The notes under the pieces are model-generated. The model saw only the letters and a program-made list of their open reading frames with translations. It did no database searches and had not been told where the DNA came from. From NCBI GenBank assembly GCA_015057365.1, contig SVEN01000010.1, positions 1-64,000 of the forward strand: a DNA stretch of 64,000 bases. The letters run 5' to 3'. Every line of letters begins with the position of its first letter. Position 1 is the first letter of the stretch. This document shows, piece after piece, positions 1 to 8,097 of this stretch. The DNA is from Lachnospiraceae bacterium (lineage in GTDB: Bacteria > Bacillota > Clostridia > Lachnospirales > Lachnospiraceae). The position numbers and the translations under genes were made by a program.

Positions 1-2
1 TT

Positions 3-242
3 GCCGCCTACCGCGACTTTGAAGACCGGTTCTCCATCGTAGAAGAAAAGCTCCCGGCCATCGACATGGTCCGAAAAGCCACACAGAACAAAATCGGAAA
101 ATTCACCAAACAGGACATCCGCGAATTATGCCCTTCCCTCAGCATCAGCTCCATCGAAGGCGCATTACGAAAAATGGTCGCCATCGGCGAACTCATGAGA
201 AGCGGTGTCGGAAAATCGACCTTTTATGTGAGGGTAAAATAG
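3..242 (+). CDS. Fic-family protein, C-terminal part (5' end outside window)
   Basis: The window opens inside an open frame that ends at TAG 240-242. About 79 residues are visible. They read like the C-terminal winged-helix region that follows the Fic domain in many Fic/DOC proteins, with KIGKFTKQDIRELCPSLS, then ISSIEGALRKMV and a final STFYVRV strand. The Fic motif itself would lie to the left, so AMPylation activity cannot be judged. Base composition is GC-richer than the cargo that follows. A clean terminator sits directly after the stop. It converges on the minus-strand defence genes and is probably part of the same mobile element. The Fic assignment is from resemblance only. Confidence 0.6.
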   Translation, partial: AAYRDFEDRFSIVEEKLPAIDMVRKATQNKIGKFTKQDIRELCPSLSISSIEGALRKMVAIGELMRSGVGKSTFYVRVK

Positions 243-246
243 AAGC

Positions 247-278
247 AGCCACCATGAAAATGGTGGCTGAAGTTTTTT
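247..278 (+). terminator. Rho-independent terminator after the Fic-like gene
   Basis: A perfect 9-bp stem, AGCCACCAT / ATGGTGGCT, with a GAAA loop begins 4 nt after the stop codon and is followed by AAG and six T residues. Confidence 0.85.
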
Positions 279-281
279 GAA

Positions 282-450
282 CTTGTTTCAATCTTGTTTC
301 ATAACTTGTTTCATTTCGGTGTCTTCAGAAACATTCCGGTGATAAGTTTTCGCGTTATCGCTCATTTTATCGCTCATATATCGCTCATATATCGCTCACT
401 TTTTCGGCTCCTTTTTTGACTCCTTTTTAGCTCCTTTTCGGCTCCTTTGC
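282..450. repeat. Three adjacent arrays of 11-12 bp direct repeats
   Basis: Read on the minus strand, four AAAGGAG-like motifs are spaced 12/11/11 nt (+ strand ctcc at 408, 420, 431, 442). Then come four (A/G)TGAGCGAT motifs, again at 12/11/11 nt (357-399), and three TGAAACAAG motifs (282-313). In effect this is a stack of Shine-Dalgarno-like sequences followed by a stack of start codons. The last start (365) opens a 25-codon frame ending at 288. The function is unknown, and it could be slippage-generated. Confidence 0.7.
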
Positions 451-478
451 TAACGCACCGAAATTACAATCAAGACAA

Positions 479-976
479 TCATCCCTCTTTCACCGTTTCT
501 TCTCGCTTCGCCATACGCTTTGCCCGAATCATCTTGTATCCGTTGCGACTATCAATCTTCCGTCTGTATTCGTCCTCTATCGACATCCACTGCTTCTTCG
601 ATAGATTTACACTAAAAACACAATTTCTTGCCCAAGACAAGGACTTTCTTCCGCATGCCGCAGCATAAAGTTCATTAATATGTCCCACCATAGCACGACA
701 AACCGCAGCTAAAACCAATTCCTTTTCTGTCTCATACTTTTTCTCTGTTTGCAAATATTCTGTTAAGGCAATCGGATTAATCTCATCCGGTAAATAAACA
801 CGCCTATACTTATCATATCGGCTTGTGGTTATATTGGAAGTATTCTTCCGAATCGATACGCGTTCTCCCCATGGTATCTTTTTTAAATCTTCCTTCGTAT
901 ATCTGTTAATGTTTTCTTGAATTATTGCTCGAACCTCATCCGGTTTCAATAGAAACGGTTCAATATTCTCTATCAC
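479..976 (-). CDS. hypothetical protein, 165 aa
   Basis: The frame starts at GTG (974-976) with GGGAGG 8 nt upstream, which settles the start. The product is hydrophilic and mixed-charge, has no signal peptide or membrane segment, and ends in a very basic tail (KMIRAKRMAKREE). The middle has YDKYRRVYLPDE and CGRKSLSWARNC. I do not recognise a family. It lies about 100 nt downstream of the CBASS effector gene on the same strand and may be its last cistron or an independent island gene. Its low GC matches the rest of the cargo. Its function is unknown. Confidence 0.6.
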   Translation of the reverse strand: MIENIEPFLLKPDEVRAIIQENINRYTKEDLKKIPWGERVSIRKNTSNITTSRYDKYRRVYLPDEINPIALTEYLQTEKKYETEKELVLAAVCRAMVGHINELYAAACGRKSLSWARNCVFSVNLSKKQWMSIEDEYRRKIDSRNGYKMIRAKRMAKREETVKEG

Positions 977-1082
977 CTGTTATCCTCCCATTATTATTCA
1001 TCAGCACTCTATGCTCAAAAATCTCTTTCTCTCCTTCGAACATTTTCAACCGGTTCTCGTTCTATGTTCCTCTTCCTTTTCT

Positions 1083-1637
1083 TTAATTCTCCTTTGTACT
1101 TTGAATCGAAGGTAAAAACTTCTCTGCTTCTCCCTCGTTAAACGTTTGCTCTTCTTCGTTTTGTAATGCCTGTTGCGCCGCCTTGTATCCTTTTTTATCT
1201 GTTCCTGGATACTTCTTATTTACATCAGACCATTCTCTCTGAATTTCACTTCTTTTAGTCCTTATCTCTTCTATCGTCAAATCATCAAAATCAGTAATCA
1301 AAGACGAGTAATTTTCTCTGATATCCCACAATTCATCCGCCGCATCTTTGTGATTCTTTATTCTACTGTTCAAACTGCTATCTTTCATATACAAGTTAAG
1401 TCCCAATGACAAAGCGGACGCAATACCACCCACCCAAGCCAGCAGATACTGGTTTGTAATAACCGTAGCTAAAAAGCCTCCTGTAGAAATTGCAGTTAAT
1501 ACAATTTGTGTGATTTTAACCCCTGTACTTAATCCTTCCAATCTGTTTCGTATCTTATGATGAGCCGTATATGTATAAACAACCTTTCCATGTAAATCAA
1601 CTAATTGTGCTCTTAACTCATTTCGTTTTTTATCCAT
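1083..1637 (-). CDS. SLATT-domain 2TM effector (CBASS)
   Basis: The 184-aa protein has two hydrophobic segments at about residues 38-60 and 66-86. An amphipathic helical region follows, containing the HKDAADELWDIRENY motif typical of SLATT (SMODS and SLOG-associating 2TM effector) domains. In this family a cyclic nucleotide made by the neighbouring CD-NTase is thought to trigger membrane disruption and abortive infection. The gene begins 13 nt after the CD-NTase stop, so the two are co-transcribed and probably coupled. The ribosome site AGGAG lies 10 nt before the ATG. The domain call rests on the 2TM layout, this motif and the neighbour, and the gating mechanism is inference. Confidence 0.8.
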   Translation of the reverse strand: MDKKRNELRAQLVDLHGKVVYTYTAHHKIRNRLEGLSTGVKITQIVLTAISTGGFLATVITNQYLLAWVGGIASALSLGLNLYMKDSSLNSRIKNHKDAADELWDIRENYSSLITDFDDLTIEEIRTKRSEIQREWSDVNKKYPGTDKKGYKAAQQALQNEEEQTFNEGEAEKFLPSIQSTKEN

Positions 1638-1650
1638 CGCAAATACTCTC

Positions 1651-2469
1651 CTATATCATAAACTTAAGAACTTTTCCCAACACTTCCCAGCCTTTTGAAG
1701 CATCCACATTCATATTACTTCCTGGCGCTTTTAAATCTGGGGTGAAACATCCGTATAAAGAGATATCATTGTAATATTTTAATAATGCCTCCTCAAATGT
1801 AGTAGTCCCTCCGGAATGCTTTTCGCCCTCCCTTAAAAAGTGCCATCCACCAATTGCATCATACAAAAAAGTATCTATCAATATTCCCGATAAATGATAG
1901 CTTGAAAAGTTATTATCACGAACATATCTAATATGCTTACATGCATCAAATAATAATCCATTAGAACTACTGTTTTTTTCTTTCATAGCTTCTTGTTCTG
2001 CCTTGGGATTGGTTGTCATCCAATTTCCTCCCATGTGGGTATCCGGATATTTATATGTACCATCCCATCCCCAAATTGTATTATTTCTGAATGCCGGTAA
2101 TATTTCAAACTTCATTCCATCGGAGAATTTTATAACAACTACTTGTCCATCCCCTTTTATATTTGTATTGGGATATGTTTGTAAAAGTGCATTTTTAACA
2201 GACTGCAATAGTCTGGACTGCCCATTACCATAAAGAGACGAGAAATGACTAAACTCATCATCCGGCAATTCAATTAACACATCCAAGTCACTTGTATTTA
2301 TTGCAGTTCCCCTTCCATAAGAACCCACATAAAAACTATGCAAAGTTTCACTTGAACTATCCCAAAATGTTTGATTAATTGCTTTCGTAATTCTTTTGTA
2401 CCTACTTGAAATATGTGATCTAGTATCACTATCTATTGTATGCGAATTCTTTTTAACTGGCGAACTCAT
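1651..2469 (-). CDS. CD-NTase (SMODS nucleotidyltransferase) of a CBASS system
   Basis: I chose the ATG at 2467-2469 because GGGAGG lies 8 nt before it; the frame stays open 20 codons further upstream without such a site. This gives 272 aa. The nucleotidyltransferase core is visible as YVGSYGRGT (G49-S50), DLDVLI (D61, D63) and FEILPAF (E122), the expected metal-binding triad of cGAS/DncV-like enzymes. On phage infection such enzymes make a cyclic di- or tri-nucleotide. The product cannot be predicted here. The only partner gene is the SLATT effector; no Cap2/Cap3 or HORMA/TRIP13 genes are adjacent, so this is a minimal type I CBASS. Confidence 0.88.
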   Translation of the reverse strand: MSSPVKKNSHTIDSDTRSHISSRYKRITKAINQTFWDSSSETLHSFYVGSYGRGTAINTSDLDVLIELPDDEFSHFSSLYGNGQSRLLQSVKNALLQTYPNTNIKGDGQVVVIKFSDGMKFEILPAFRNNTIWGWDGTYKYPDTHMGGNWMTTNPKAEQEAMKEKNSSSNGLLFDACKHIRYVRDNNFSSYHLSGILIDTFLYDAIGGWHFLREGEKHSGGTTTFEEALLKYYNDISLYGCFTPDLKAPGSNMNVDASKGWEVLGKVLKFMI

Positions 2470-2563
2470 CTCGTATACCTCCCTTTCAAATCTGAACATC
2501 TTATAAAAATTATACTCTTCATTTGCCATATTTTCAATGACGATTATTCATAGACCATCTGTT

Positions 2564-2896
2564 TTATCTTACCGTTCCAATCTTCGATGACAGTGCCCCT
2601 AGCAAAGCCAAATATGCAACAGCAATCCCTCCCATTATCCACTGATTCGGATAAAACACCATGGCAAAATGCACTACCACCGTATTTAACGCATAAAACA
2701 CCGTAAACAATAAACTTCCCGCCACCGGATTCCTTCCCGATTCATAAAACATCCCTGTAATACCGTATGATATCGGTCCAAGAATCCAACCGCAAAGAAA
2801 ATTGACCAGTTCTGCACTATCCCCCAACGGTGTAAACGGATTTGGCAGAAATAACTCCCTTATTAGAACTCCTAAAACACTTATTACTTGATACAT
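2564..2896 (-). CDS. small multi-span membrane protein, 110 aa
   Basis: About three to four hydrophobic segments are visible (residues ~3-17, 29-50, 58-82, 86-104) with short loops. No enzymatic motif is recognisable. AAGGAGG lies 8 nt before the ATG, and the gene starts 22 nt after the Argonaute stop, so it is almost certainly on the Argonaute transcript. Membrane partners are known for several prokaryotic Argonaute systems, where they act as death effectors. A similar role here is inference and the sequence shows no known effector domain. It could also be an unrelated passenger. Confidence 0.65.
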   Translation of the reverse strand: MYQVISVLGVLIRELFLPNPFTPLGDSAELVNFLCGWILGPISYGITGMFYESGRNPVAGSLLFTVFYALNTVVVHFAMVFYPNQWIMGGIAVAYLALLGALSSKIGTVR

Positions 2897-2918
2897 CTTT
2901 TACCTCCTTCGCAATTCA

Positions 2919-5141
2919 TTACAAGAAAAATAACTTATTATCTACCTTCCCCTCCGGCACAAACTCTCTGTTTTTGCATATCTTGTCCGCATAGCCGGTG
3001 GTAATCGGCAGTCTCATCTTATGTGTTGAGCCAACATGCAACTGGGTTAAAAATAATATCTGTCGAATGACATCTATCATCTTTTCATCTCCGCATCTCT
3101 TTTCAATCAGAATCGGATTCGGTGAACCCTTCTTTTGCTTCATATCCGTAGTAACAAGATATGCCTGACTTTGATTGTACACACAGTAGCCGATATCCGG
3201 ATTTGTAACCTCACCATCCTTATACATAACGATTTTAGAACTTATATTCTTTCGCACCTCAACAATCGTATATGCAATCCCCTTTAGTGAAAAATACTTT
3301 TCATACCAATCATCGTTCTCGTTACTAAAACCATCCCTGTGAATCACGATACTCTTTGGTGGTTCCCCATACTCATCTTCATAAGAAAAGAGCACCTGAT
3401 CAAAAATATCCTGTAAAATCTTTGTCGTAATCTTTTCTCCCTTTTGTGCCTGTTTCGGCTTATAAAATCCTATCAGTTTACCATACTTATCAAACAACAC
3501 AGAGCAAGCAGGGAAGTGAATTCCGGCATCCACCGTTGCCACGTCCAACCCCACAAAGCAATCTGCATTTCCCGGCATATCTTTTACAATCCACGGGATT
3601 CCGCCTGTTTTACCCAGAATCCCAAGCACAATATTATGTAAAAAATACCGTGAACTATTGCTGTCGGTCTCGTTTGCAAATAACCTTGCCGTACTAACGC
3701 TTATCATTTGTGACGGGATATTTGCTTCTGCCCATATGGTCTTAAACGGATTGTACGGACTGTCCTCCTCCATTCCATCCGGAACCATAGCGATAACAAT
3801 ATCGATATCCTCCACCTTTCTAATTTTATGCGCTGCTCGCTTATATGCAGTAATATCCCCTAGTTCATATTCTTCTTGAATCATTGGTGCTACTTGTATG
3901 TCAAGCAGGCCATTACATATGTATTTATCCTTCTCTCCGTGAAACTGCCCCTTTACACTAAACCCATAGATTGCATTGACAATTGCTTTCATCAATGGTT
4001 TTGTCCCTACAGGATAAAGATAACCGATTTTAATCTGTTTCTCTGTCTTTTTGTAGAAACCATGGTTAAAAACCTGATATTCCTTCCCACAATCTATCGT
4101 CTTGCTGTCCCCACAGACCAACTTTGGCATTTCCACAACACCTCGTAAAAATCCAATTCGTTCTACCGGACAGCACTCCGTTTCAAACGCCAAACCATAC
4201 ATTTCCGAGAGCTCTCCTATATCATTAATAAAGTCCCTATCAAGCTCCAATCTTGATCGCATATCTCGCTTTACATACCTTTCGATTTTAAGAGAAAAAT
4301 CGGCATCCATCCTTCCCACTACCTCTCTGGACAAAATCGGCTTTAGCGCCTGTGGATAATAAGGAATCACGTTCTTCTCGTTCAATCTGACTCTTACAAC
4401 CGGTGTATCATCCGGAAATGCTGCGACGCGATAGCCTTCTCCTCTACCTTCATAATATGCCTTTAAGCTTGGTGCAAAATCCAAAGGGTCCGTAACTGTA
4501 GTATCGGATACCTCAACAACCGTTCCGCTCTGCTTGTTTTTGCTCCAATCATTCTTTACTTCCATTCCTAATACATTTTTCCCTTTGGAAATATAATCTG
4601 CGAGTGTCAAATTTGACGAGAAAACACTACTAGTATCTAAACGCAAATATGCATAGCCATCTTCTTCGATACTTACCCATACCTTGTATTTTCTTTCCAA
4701 GCTTATCTCCTTATTTCCGGATGTGACTATGTTGAAGCCTCTCTCAGTCATAATAAACTTACTAGTAATTTCACTCTTGCACGAATACTTTCTATACTTA
4801 TCCGCAACAAGAATCTTTTCCAAATTTCTTTCAATATAGTACTTTACCAGTGCCTCATATACTCTTTTGTTCTCCTGGACATCCGGCTGTTTCAAACCTA
4901 AATACTCCAGTTTAAAATCTGCTTTCGGAATTTCAGTCTCAATCTCTTCTGTTGTAAAAATTACTTCTCCATTTTCAAATACACCACATTGATTGAGGTT
5001 TCGAATCTTCCAGCTGGCACCTCTTATTACTTTAAAGCGGCTATCTGTAATGTTTTGTGATACCAGTTTGTATACGTGTAATGAAACCGGCATAACCTTT
5101 GTCTTTGATGCATAAACCTCAAGTTTCAAATCTTTTTCCAT
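2919..5141 (-). CDS. long prokaryotic Argonaute with intact DEDD catalytic site
   Basis: The 740-aa protein has the length and layout of a full pAgo (N, PAZ-like, MID, PIWI). The PIWI tetrad is complete: D533 in VGLDVATVD, E569 in QKGEKIT, D603 in IHRDGFS and D719 in TTGYADK. The spacings are +36, +34 and +116, which I recall as those of Clostridium butyricum Ago. The MID region shows LGKTGGIPW with K511, expected to hold the guide 5' phosphate. Known relatives use DNA or RNA guides to cut plasmid or phage DNA. It follows a WYL regulator gene after a 77-nt gap holding a 24-bp dyad, and precedes a membrane-protein gene. No Cas4-like or other nuclease partner is adjacent. Confidence 0.92.
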   Translation of the reverse strand: MEKDLKLEVYASKTKVMPVSLHVYKLVSQNITDSRFKVIRGASWKIRNLNQCGVFENGEVIFTTEEIETEIPKADFKLEYLGLKQPDVQENKRVYEALVKYYIERNLEKILVADKYRKYSCKSEITSKFIMTERGFNIVTSGNKEISLERKYKVWVSIEEDGYAYLRLDTSSVFSSNLTLADYISKGKNVLGMEVKNDWSKNKQSGTVVEVSDTTVTDPLDFAPSLKAYYEGRGEGYRVAAFPDDTPVVRVRLNEKNVIPYYPQALKPILSREVVGRMDADFSLKIERYVKRDMRSRLELDRDFINDIGELSEMYGLAFETECCPVERIGFLRGVVEMPKLVCGDSKTIDCGKEYQVFNHGFYKKTEKQIKIGYLYPVGTKPLMKAIVNAIYGFSVKGQFHGEKDKYICNGLLDIQVAPMIQEEYELGDITAYKRAAHKIRKVEDIDIVIAMVPDGMEEDSPYNPFKTIWAEANIPSQMISVSTARLFANETDSNSSRYFLHNIVLGILGKTGGIPWIVKDMPGNADCFVGLDVATVDAGIHFPACSVLFDKYGKLIGFYKPKQAQKGEKITTKILQDIFDQVLFSYEDEYGEPPKSIVIHRDGFSNENDDWYEKYFSLKGIAYTIVEVRKNISSKIVMYKDGEVTNPDIGYCVYNQSQAYLVTTDMKQKKGSPNPILIEKRCGDEKMIDVIRQILFLTQLHVGSTHKMRLPITTGYADKICKNREFVPEGKVDNKLFFL

Positions 5142-5160
5142 GACTGCCTCCGCGTATTCA

Positions 5161-5184
5161 GTAAAATTATTAATATAATTTTAC
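5161..5184. promoter_or_regulatory. Perfect dyad operator in the Argonaute leader
   Basis: The arms GTAAAATTAT and ATAATTTTAC are separated by 4 nt, a perfect 10-bp inverted repeat. Weaker flanking symmetry (gcgta / tgcgt-type) extends it further. It lies 20-43 nt before the Argonaute start and right after the WYL regulator gene, so it is a natural candidate site for that regulator. Confidence 0.6.
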
Positions 5185-5218
5185 CACATAACGCAAAAAG
5201 AATTGCCGCATATTTGCG

Positions 5219-6217
5219 TCAATTCTTTTTCTCATAAAAATTCTTATTATGTTCAAGCAGCTTTGTTATACCATCTCTTACATACTGTGGTTCTATGACC
5301 TCTACATTCTTTAATCCAACGAGCCACCCATATAAATTATCAGATGCAGCGGCAGTGAATGTAACTAATAATATGTCTTTCTCTTCCTCCAAAACTGCTA
5401 CCCTTTTTCCGAATTGGTCTATAAAAGCACCAATCAAATATTCCGGAATTCTTACTGTTATCAAATACTCTTCTTTTATAAACATCCCTATATGCTTTGA
5501 AACAAATGTATTCGCATTAAATCTCTGAAACTGACTTTTCCCTGTGCGTAAACTTTCGGACAGTTGTACCTTATCTAGTTTATCAACTCTGTAAACTCTT
5601 TCTTTTAATGCACCATCCGTTTCCTTTACATCATAACCGTACAAATAATATCTGTCTCCGGCCCATATCAAAGCCCACGGATTCATATGGTATCTGTTTT
5701 CATTCTTTTTCACTAGCTTCTTATTCTTATCCCAGCGCATATAATCAAAACTTATCTGGACACCCTTTGCTAATGCTTCCTGAATCAAATTAACATTGTA
5801 GAGAATCTTCTTATTCTCTGCCTTCGCAATATTGATTCCCAATACGCTTCTATCTAACTCTGCTGCCTCATAAATGCTCATGGTACTTTTCAACTTATCA
5901 ATCATTTTAGCTGCAACATTTTTTTCTATAAAATTTGACGCATTAACAGAATCAATGATTAGTTTCATCTCTTCCTTTTCCAACAATCTGCCACCGATAA
6001 AATAGCGTGCGTTCCTTCCCTTACAAGAAATTACATCTACTCCTAACTCATTCCTTAATTGCTTAATATATCGCAAAATACTATCCTCACTGCAAGAATA
6101 TCCTGCATCCTCCATATGTAACAAAATGTCTTGCATGGAAATCTGATGCGACTCATCGGTATACTTTGTTAGAATCTTGTATAAAGCTAAAACTCTGTTT
6201 TTACTATAATCGCTCAT
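5219..6217 (-). CDS. HTH/WYL-domain transcriptional regulator
   Basis: I chose the ATG at 6215-6217 (MSDYSKNRVLALYKILTKY) because GGAGGT lies 7 nt upstream; the longer frame has no support. The product is 332 aa. The N-terminus is a winged helix of the DeoR/YafY type (CSEDSILRYIKQLRNELG). The centre is a WYL domain with ISFDYMRWDKNKK and MNPWALIWAGDRYYLYGYD, and a WCX-like C-terminus follows. WYL proteins bind nucleic-acid-like ligands, and several (BrxR, CapW) repress defence genes until infection. It is transcribed just ahead of the Argonaute gene, with a dyad between them. Confidence 0.85.
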   Translation of the reverse strand: MSDYSKNRVLALYKILTKYTDESHQISMQDILLHMEDAGYSCSEDSILRYIKQLRNELGVDVISCKGRNARYFIGGRLLEKEEMKLIIDSVNASNFIEKNVAAKMIDKLKSTMSIYEAAELDRSVLGINIAKAENKKILYNVNLIQEALAKGVQISFDYMRWDKNKKLVKKNENRYHMNPWALIWAGDRYYLYGYDVKETDGALKERVYRVDKLDKVQLSESLRTGKSQFQRFNANTFVSKHIGMFIKEEYLITVRIPEYLIGAFIDQFGKRVAVLEEEKDILLVTFTAAASDNLYGWLVGLKNVEVIEPQYVRDGITKLLEHNKNFYEKKN

Positions 6218-6276
6218 GCATCGCACCTCCGAACACCCCCGACTCTCCAAACAAATAAAAAAGCTTTTCACAAACT

Positions 6277-6391
6277 GGCAAGCAGTGCATACTGCTAGCA
6301 TTTTATGCATTTCTGCTTGCTGGTGTCGTGCCCCAAGCCCCTAGAACGTTCTCCTTCGAAGTCCGGCTACACGCTCATTCTGAGCGCTAAG
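6277..6391 (-). ncRNA. structured island element, copy A1
   Basis: The 115-nt element shares its arms with copy A2 (12356-12471). On the minus strand it folds into hairpin CGCTCA-GAA-TGAGCG, hairpin CTTC-GAA-GGAG, and a long hairpin GCAAGCAG...CTGCTTGC whose inner stem is TGCATA/TATGCA. It starts 36 nt after the stop of the unknown gene at 6427. Changes between copies preserve pairing. It could be a 3'-UTR structure, a processed RNA or a mobile repeat; the strand is uncertain. Confidence 0.6.
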
Positions 6392-6426
6392 TTCAATAAC
6401 GATTCTTGATTTTATTTCCCATCCTA

Positions 6427-7098
6427 TTAATCATTAAAACTTATTTTTTTAACAACCTCAGAAAAATCAAATTCAACAGAATCAGAAACAATAGAAAAGA
6501 CAGCCTTGATATTACTCCTTCTTCTAACATATGTTGAATATGAAAGCATGTACAAAAATTGTCTCATTTGAACATTACCATTCTGTGTTGCTTTAATAAC
6601 CCTTGAAACAAACGGACTCCTTAAAATAAGTCTAGTCAATAAACGATTTCGTTGTTCTTCCGGAATTTGTGGATACACCATTCCAATACAAGATAAAAAG
6701 TATGTCCTACACAGCTCATATAATAATCCAATTGCCGCTCCCGTCTTTGCATGATTTTCACCATACTTTAAATACGCGCCCTCATTTCGTTCTTTTCCAT
6801 CATTTAAAAGCATTTTACCTACTTCCAAATGATTCATTCCAGGATTATCTGTTTTCTGCATTTCGATACACATTCGTATGGATGCATCATCAAAACTACT
6901 AAACTGAAAAACATCGTGCGCTGTAATCTCTATACTTTCCATTTGAACTATGTATTCTAAAATCCTATCAATTGGTGTTTCGCAGACAGCATCAACATAT
7001 TCTAACACCTCACCTGTTGGAAATACATAATCATAGTACATCATCTTTTCATTTATGTTCTTTTCAAACTGTCCGCTCATAAAGTGAATCACATCCAT
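6427..7098 (-). CDS. unknown protein, last gene of the six-gene operon
   Basis: The 223-aa protein has no signal peptide or clear membrane segment. The central part, MNHLEVGKMLLNDGKERN followed by GAYLKYGENHAKTGAAIGL, has the look of a winged-helix or helical DNA-contacting region with conserved-looking G, E, N and H positions. The C-terminal third is basic (TYVRRRSNIK). I do not recognise a family. It starts 6 nt after the ParB-like gene, with a weak ribosome site, so translation is probably coupled. Its fixed place at the end of the operon suggests a component specific to this system, perhaps for target recognition, but that is inference. Confidence 0.7.
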   Translation of the reverse strand: MDVIHFMSGQFEKNINEKMMYYDYVFPTGEVLEYVDAVCETPIDRILEYIVQMESIEITAHDVFQFSSFDDASIRMCIEMQKTDNPGMNHLEVGKMLLNDGKERNEGAYLKYGENHAKTGAAIGLLYELCRTYFLSCIGMVYPQIPEEQRNRLLTRLILRSPFVSRVIKATQNGNVQMRQFLYMLSYSTYVRRRSNIKAVFSIVSDSVEFDFSEVVKKISFND

Positions 7099-7104
7099 AA
7101 TTCA

Positions 7105-8097
7105 TCATCCAATCTTATTCTGTATATCCTGAAGACGTTTTATAATCTTCTTTAATTCGAACTGCGCCTGCTGAATTGTTTCCGGGCTTGCCGCCACCTG
7201 TTTCTCAAAAGTATCTTCTTGAATCAACTTTCTAAATGTTTGCAAACGCTTAACAGCATCATCCAATTTACCTGAATCTTGAATTTCGTCATATCCGTCA
7301 TACAAACTCATTTGTCCAGATGAAATTTTTTGCATAACCCTCTTTGACTGTTTATCATTAAGCTTCGCAATTTCACCAAGTTTTCGCATATCCGCGGCTT
7401 CTTTGATTTCTCCCATCTTAATAGCTTTAACAACGGTTTCATCAATATCCGGATTGGTTTCACGATATTTTTTTATCCCACCATTCTTTAAATACTCTTC
7501 GTAATAACTCCAACGACGTTTATTAAGGTCATCATTCTCAATCATAAACTTAATCACTTCAATCATGCTCTCTGCCTTCTTTTTACCCAAGCCAAGTTCT
7601 TGAGCCATGTACTGAATAGGAGTTTTCGTCTGCATATGTCGTCTATACAAATAATGAGCCTGTTCAAACGGTTCCCAATCCTTACGTCCGATAATATGGT
7701 ATTGTCCTAATAATGTAAAAATAGCACTGTCATCAATATCTGCCGGAAGAACCTTACATTTAACCATTCCCCATTTAAGCGGATCAACTTTAGCCAATAA
7801 ACGATATGCGGCAAGACGGCTATTTCCTTCAAGCACAGTCAAGTCTCCTGCCCTTACAATCAAAGGATCAATCAAACCTCCATTACTTTCTATTGAAAGT
7901 TTTAGTTGCTTCACATGTTCCTGATCACACATTAAATCTTCTATTTCATCCTGATTTGGCTCAATCCCAGATGTGTTTAATATGCTGTATACTCTGGGAT
8001 TTTCTGTATAAAACCTTAATGACGCCTGATTAATCTCTCTTAATTCAACAACATAGTCCTTTTGGCCAATAGTTAAATTTTCCGTAGTCATGTTCAT
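7105..8097 (-). CDS. ParB/Srx-fold protein 1
   Basis: The 330-aa protein has an N-terminal ParB/sulfiredoxin-like domain with PLIVRAG, LEGNSRLAAYR (residues 89-99, the equivalent of the ParB GxxR nucleotide box) and HIIGRKDWEPFEQAHYL (134-150, the equivalent of the second ParB box). A helical region containing ELGLGKKKAESMIEV, an HTH-like segment, follows, then a coiled C-terminus. ParB-type domains bind or hydrolyse CTP/ATP, and some are nucleases. There is no ParA partner, so chromosome partitioning is unlikely. Its ATG overlaps the helicase stop as ATGA, with AAGGAGG upstream. A second, divergent ParB-like protein lies in the same operon. Confidence 0.8.
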   Translation of the reverse strand: MNMTTENLTIGQKDYVVELREINQASLRFYTENPRVYSILNTSGIEPNQDEIEDLMCDQEHVKQLKLSIESNGGLIDPLIVRAGDLTVLEGNSRLAAYRLLAKVDPLKWGMVKCKVLPADIDDSAIFTLLGQYHIIGRKDWEPFEQAHYLYRRHMQTKTPIQYMAQELGLGKKKAESMIEVIKFMIENDDLNKRRWSYYEEYLKNGGIKKYRETNPDIDETVVKAIKMGEIKEAADMRKLGEIAKLNDKQSKRVMQKISSGQMSLYDGYDEIQDSGKLDDAVKRLQTFRKLIQEDTFEKQVAASPETIQQAQFELKKIIKRLQDIQNKIG

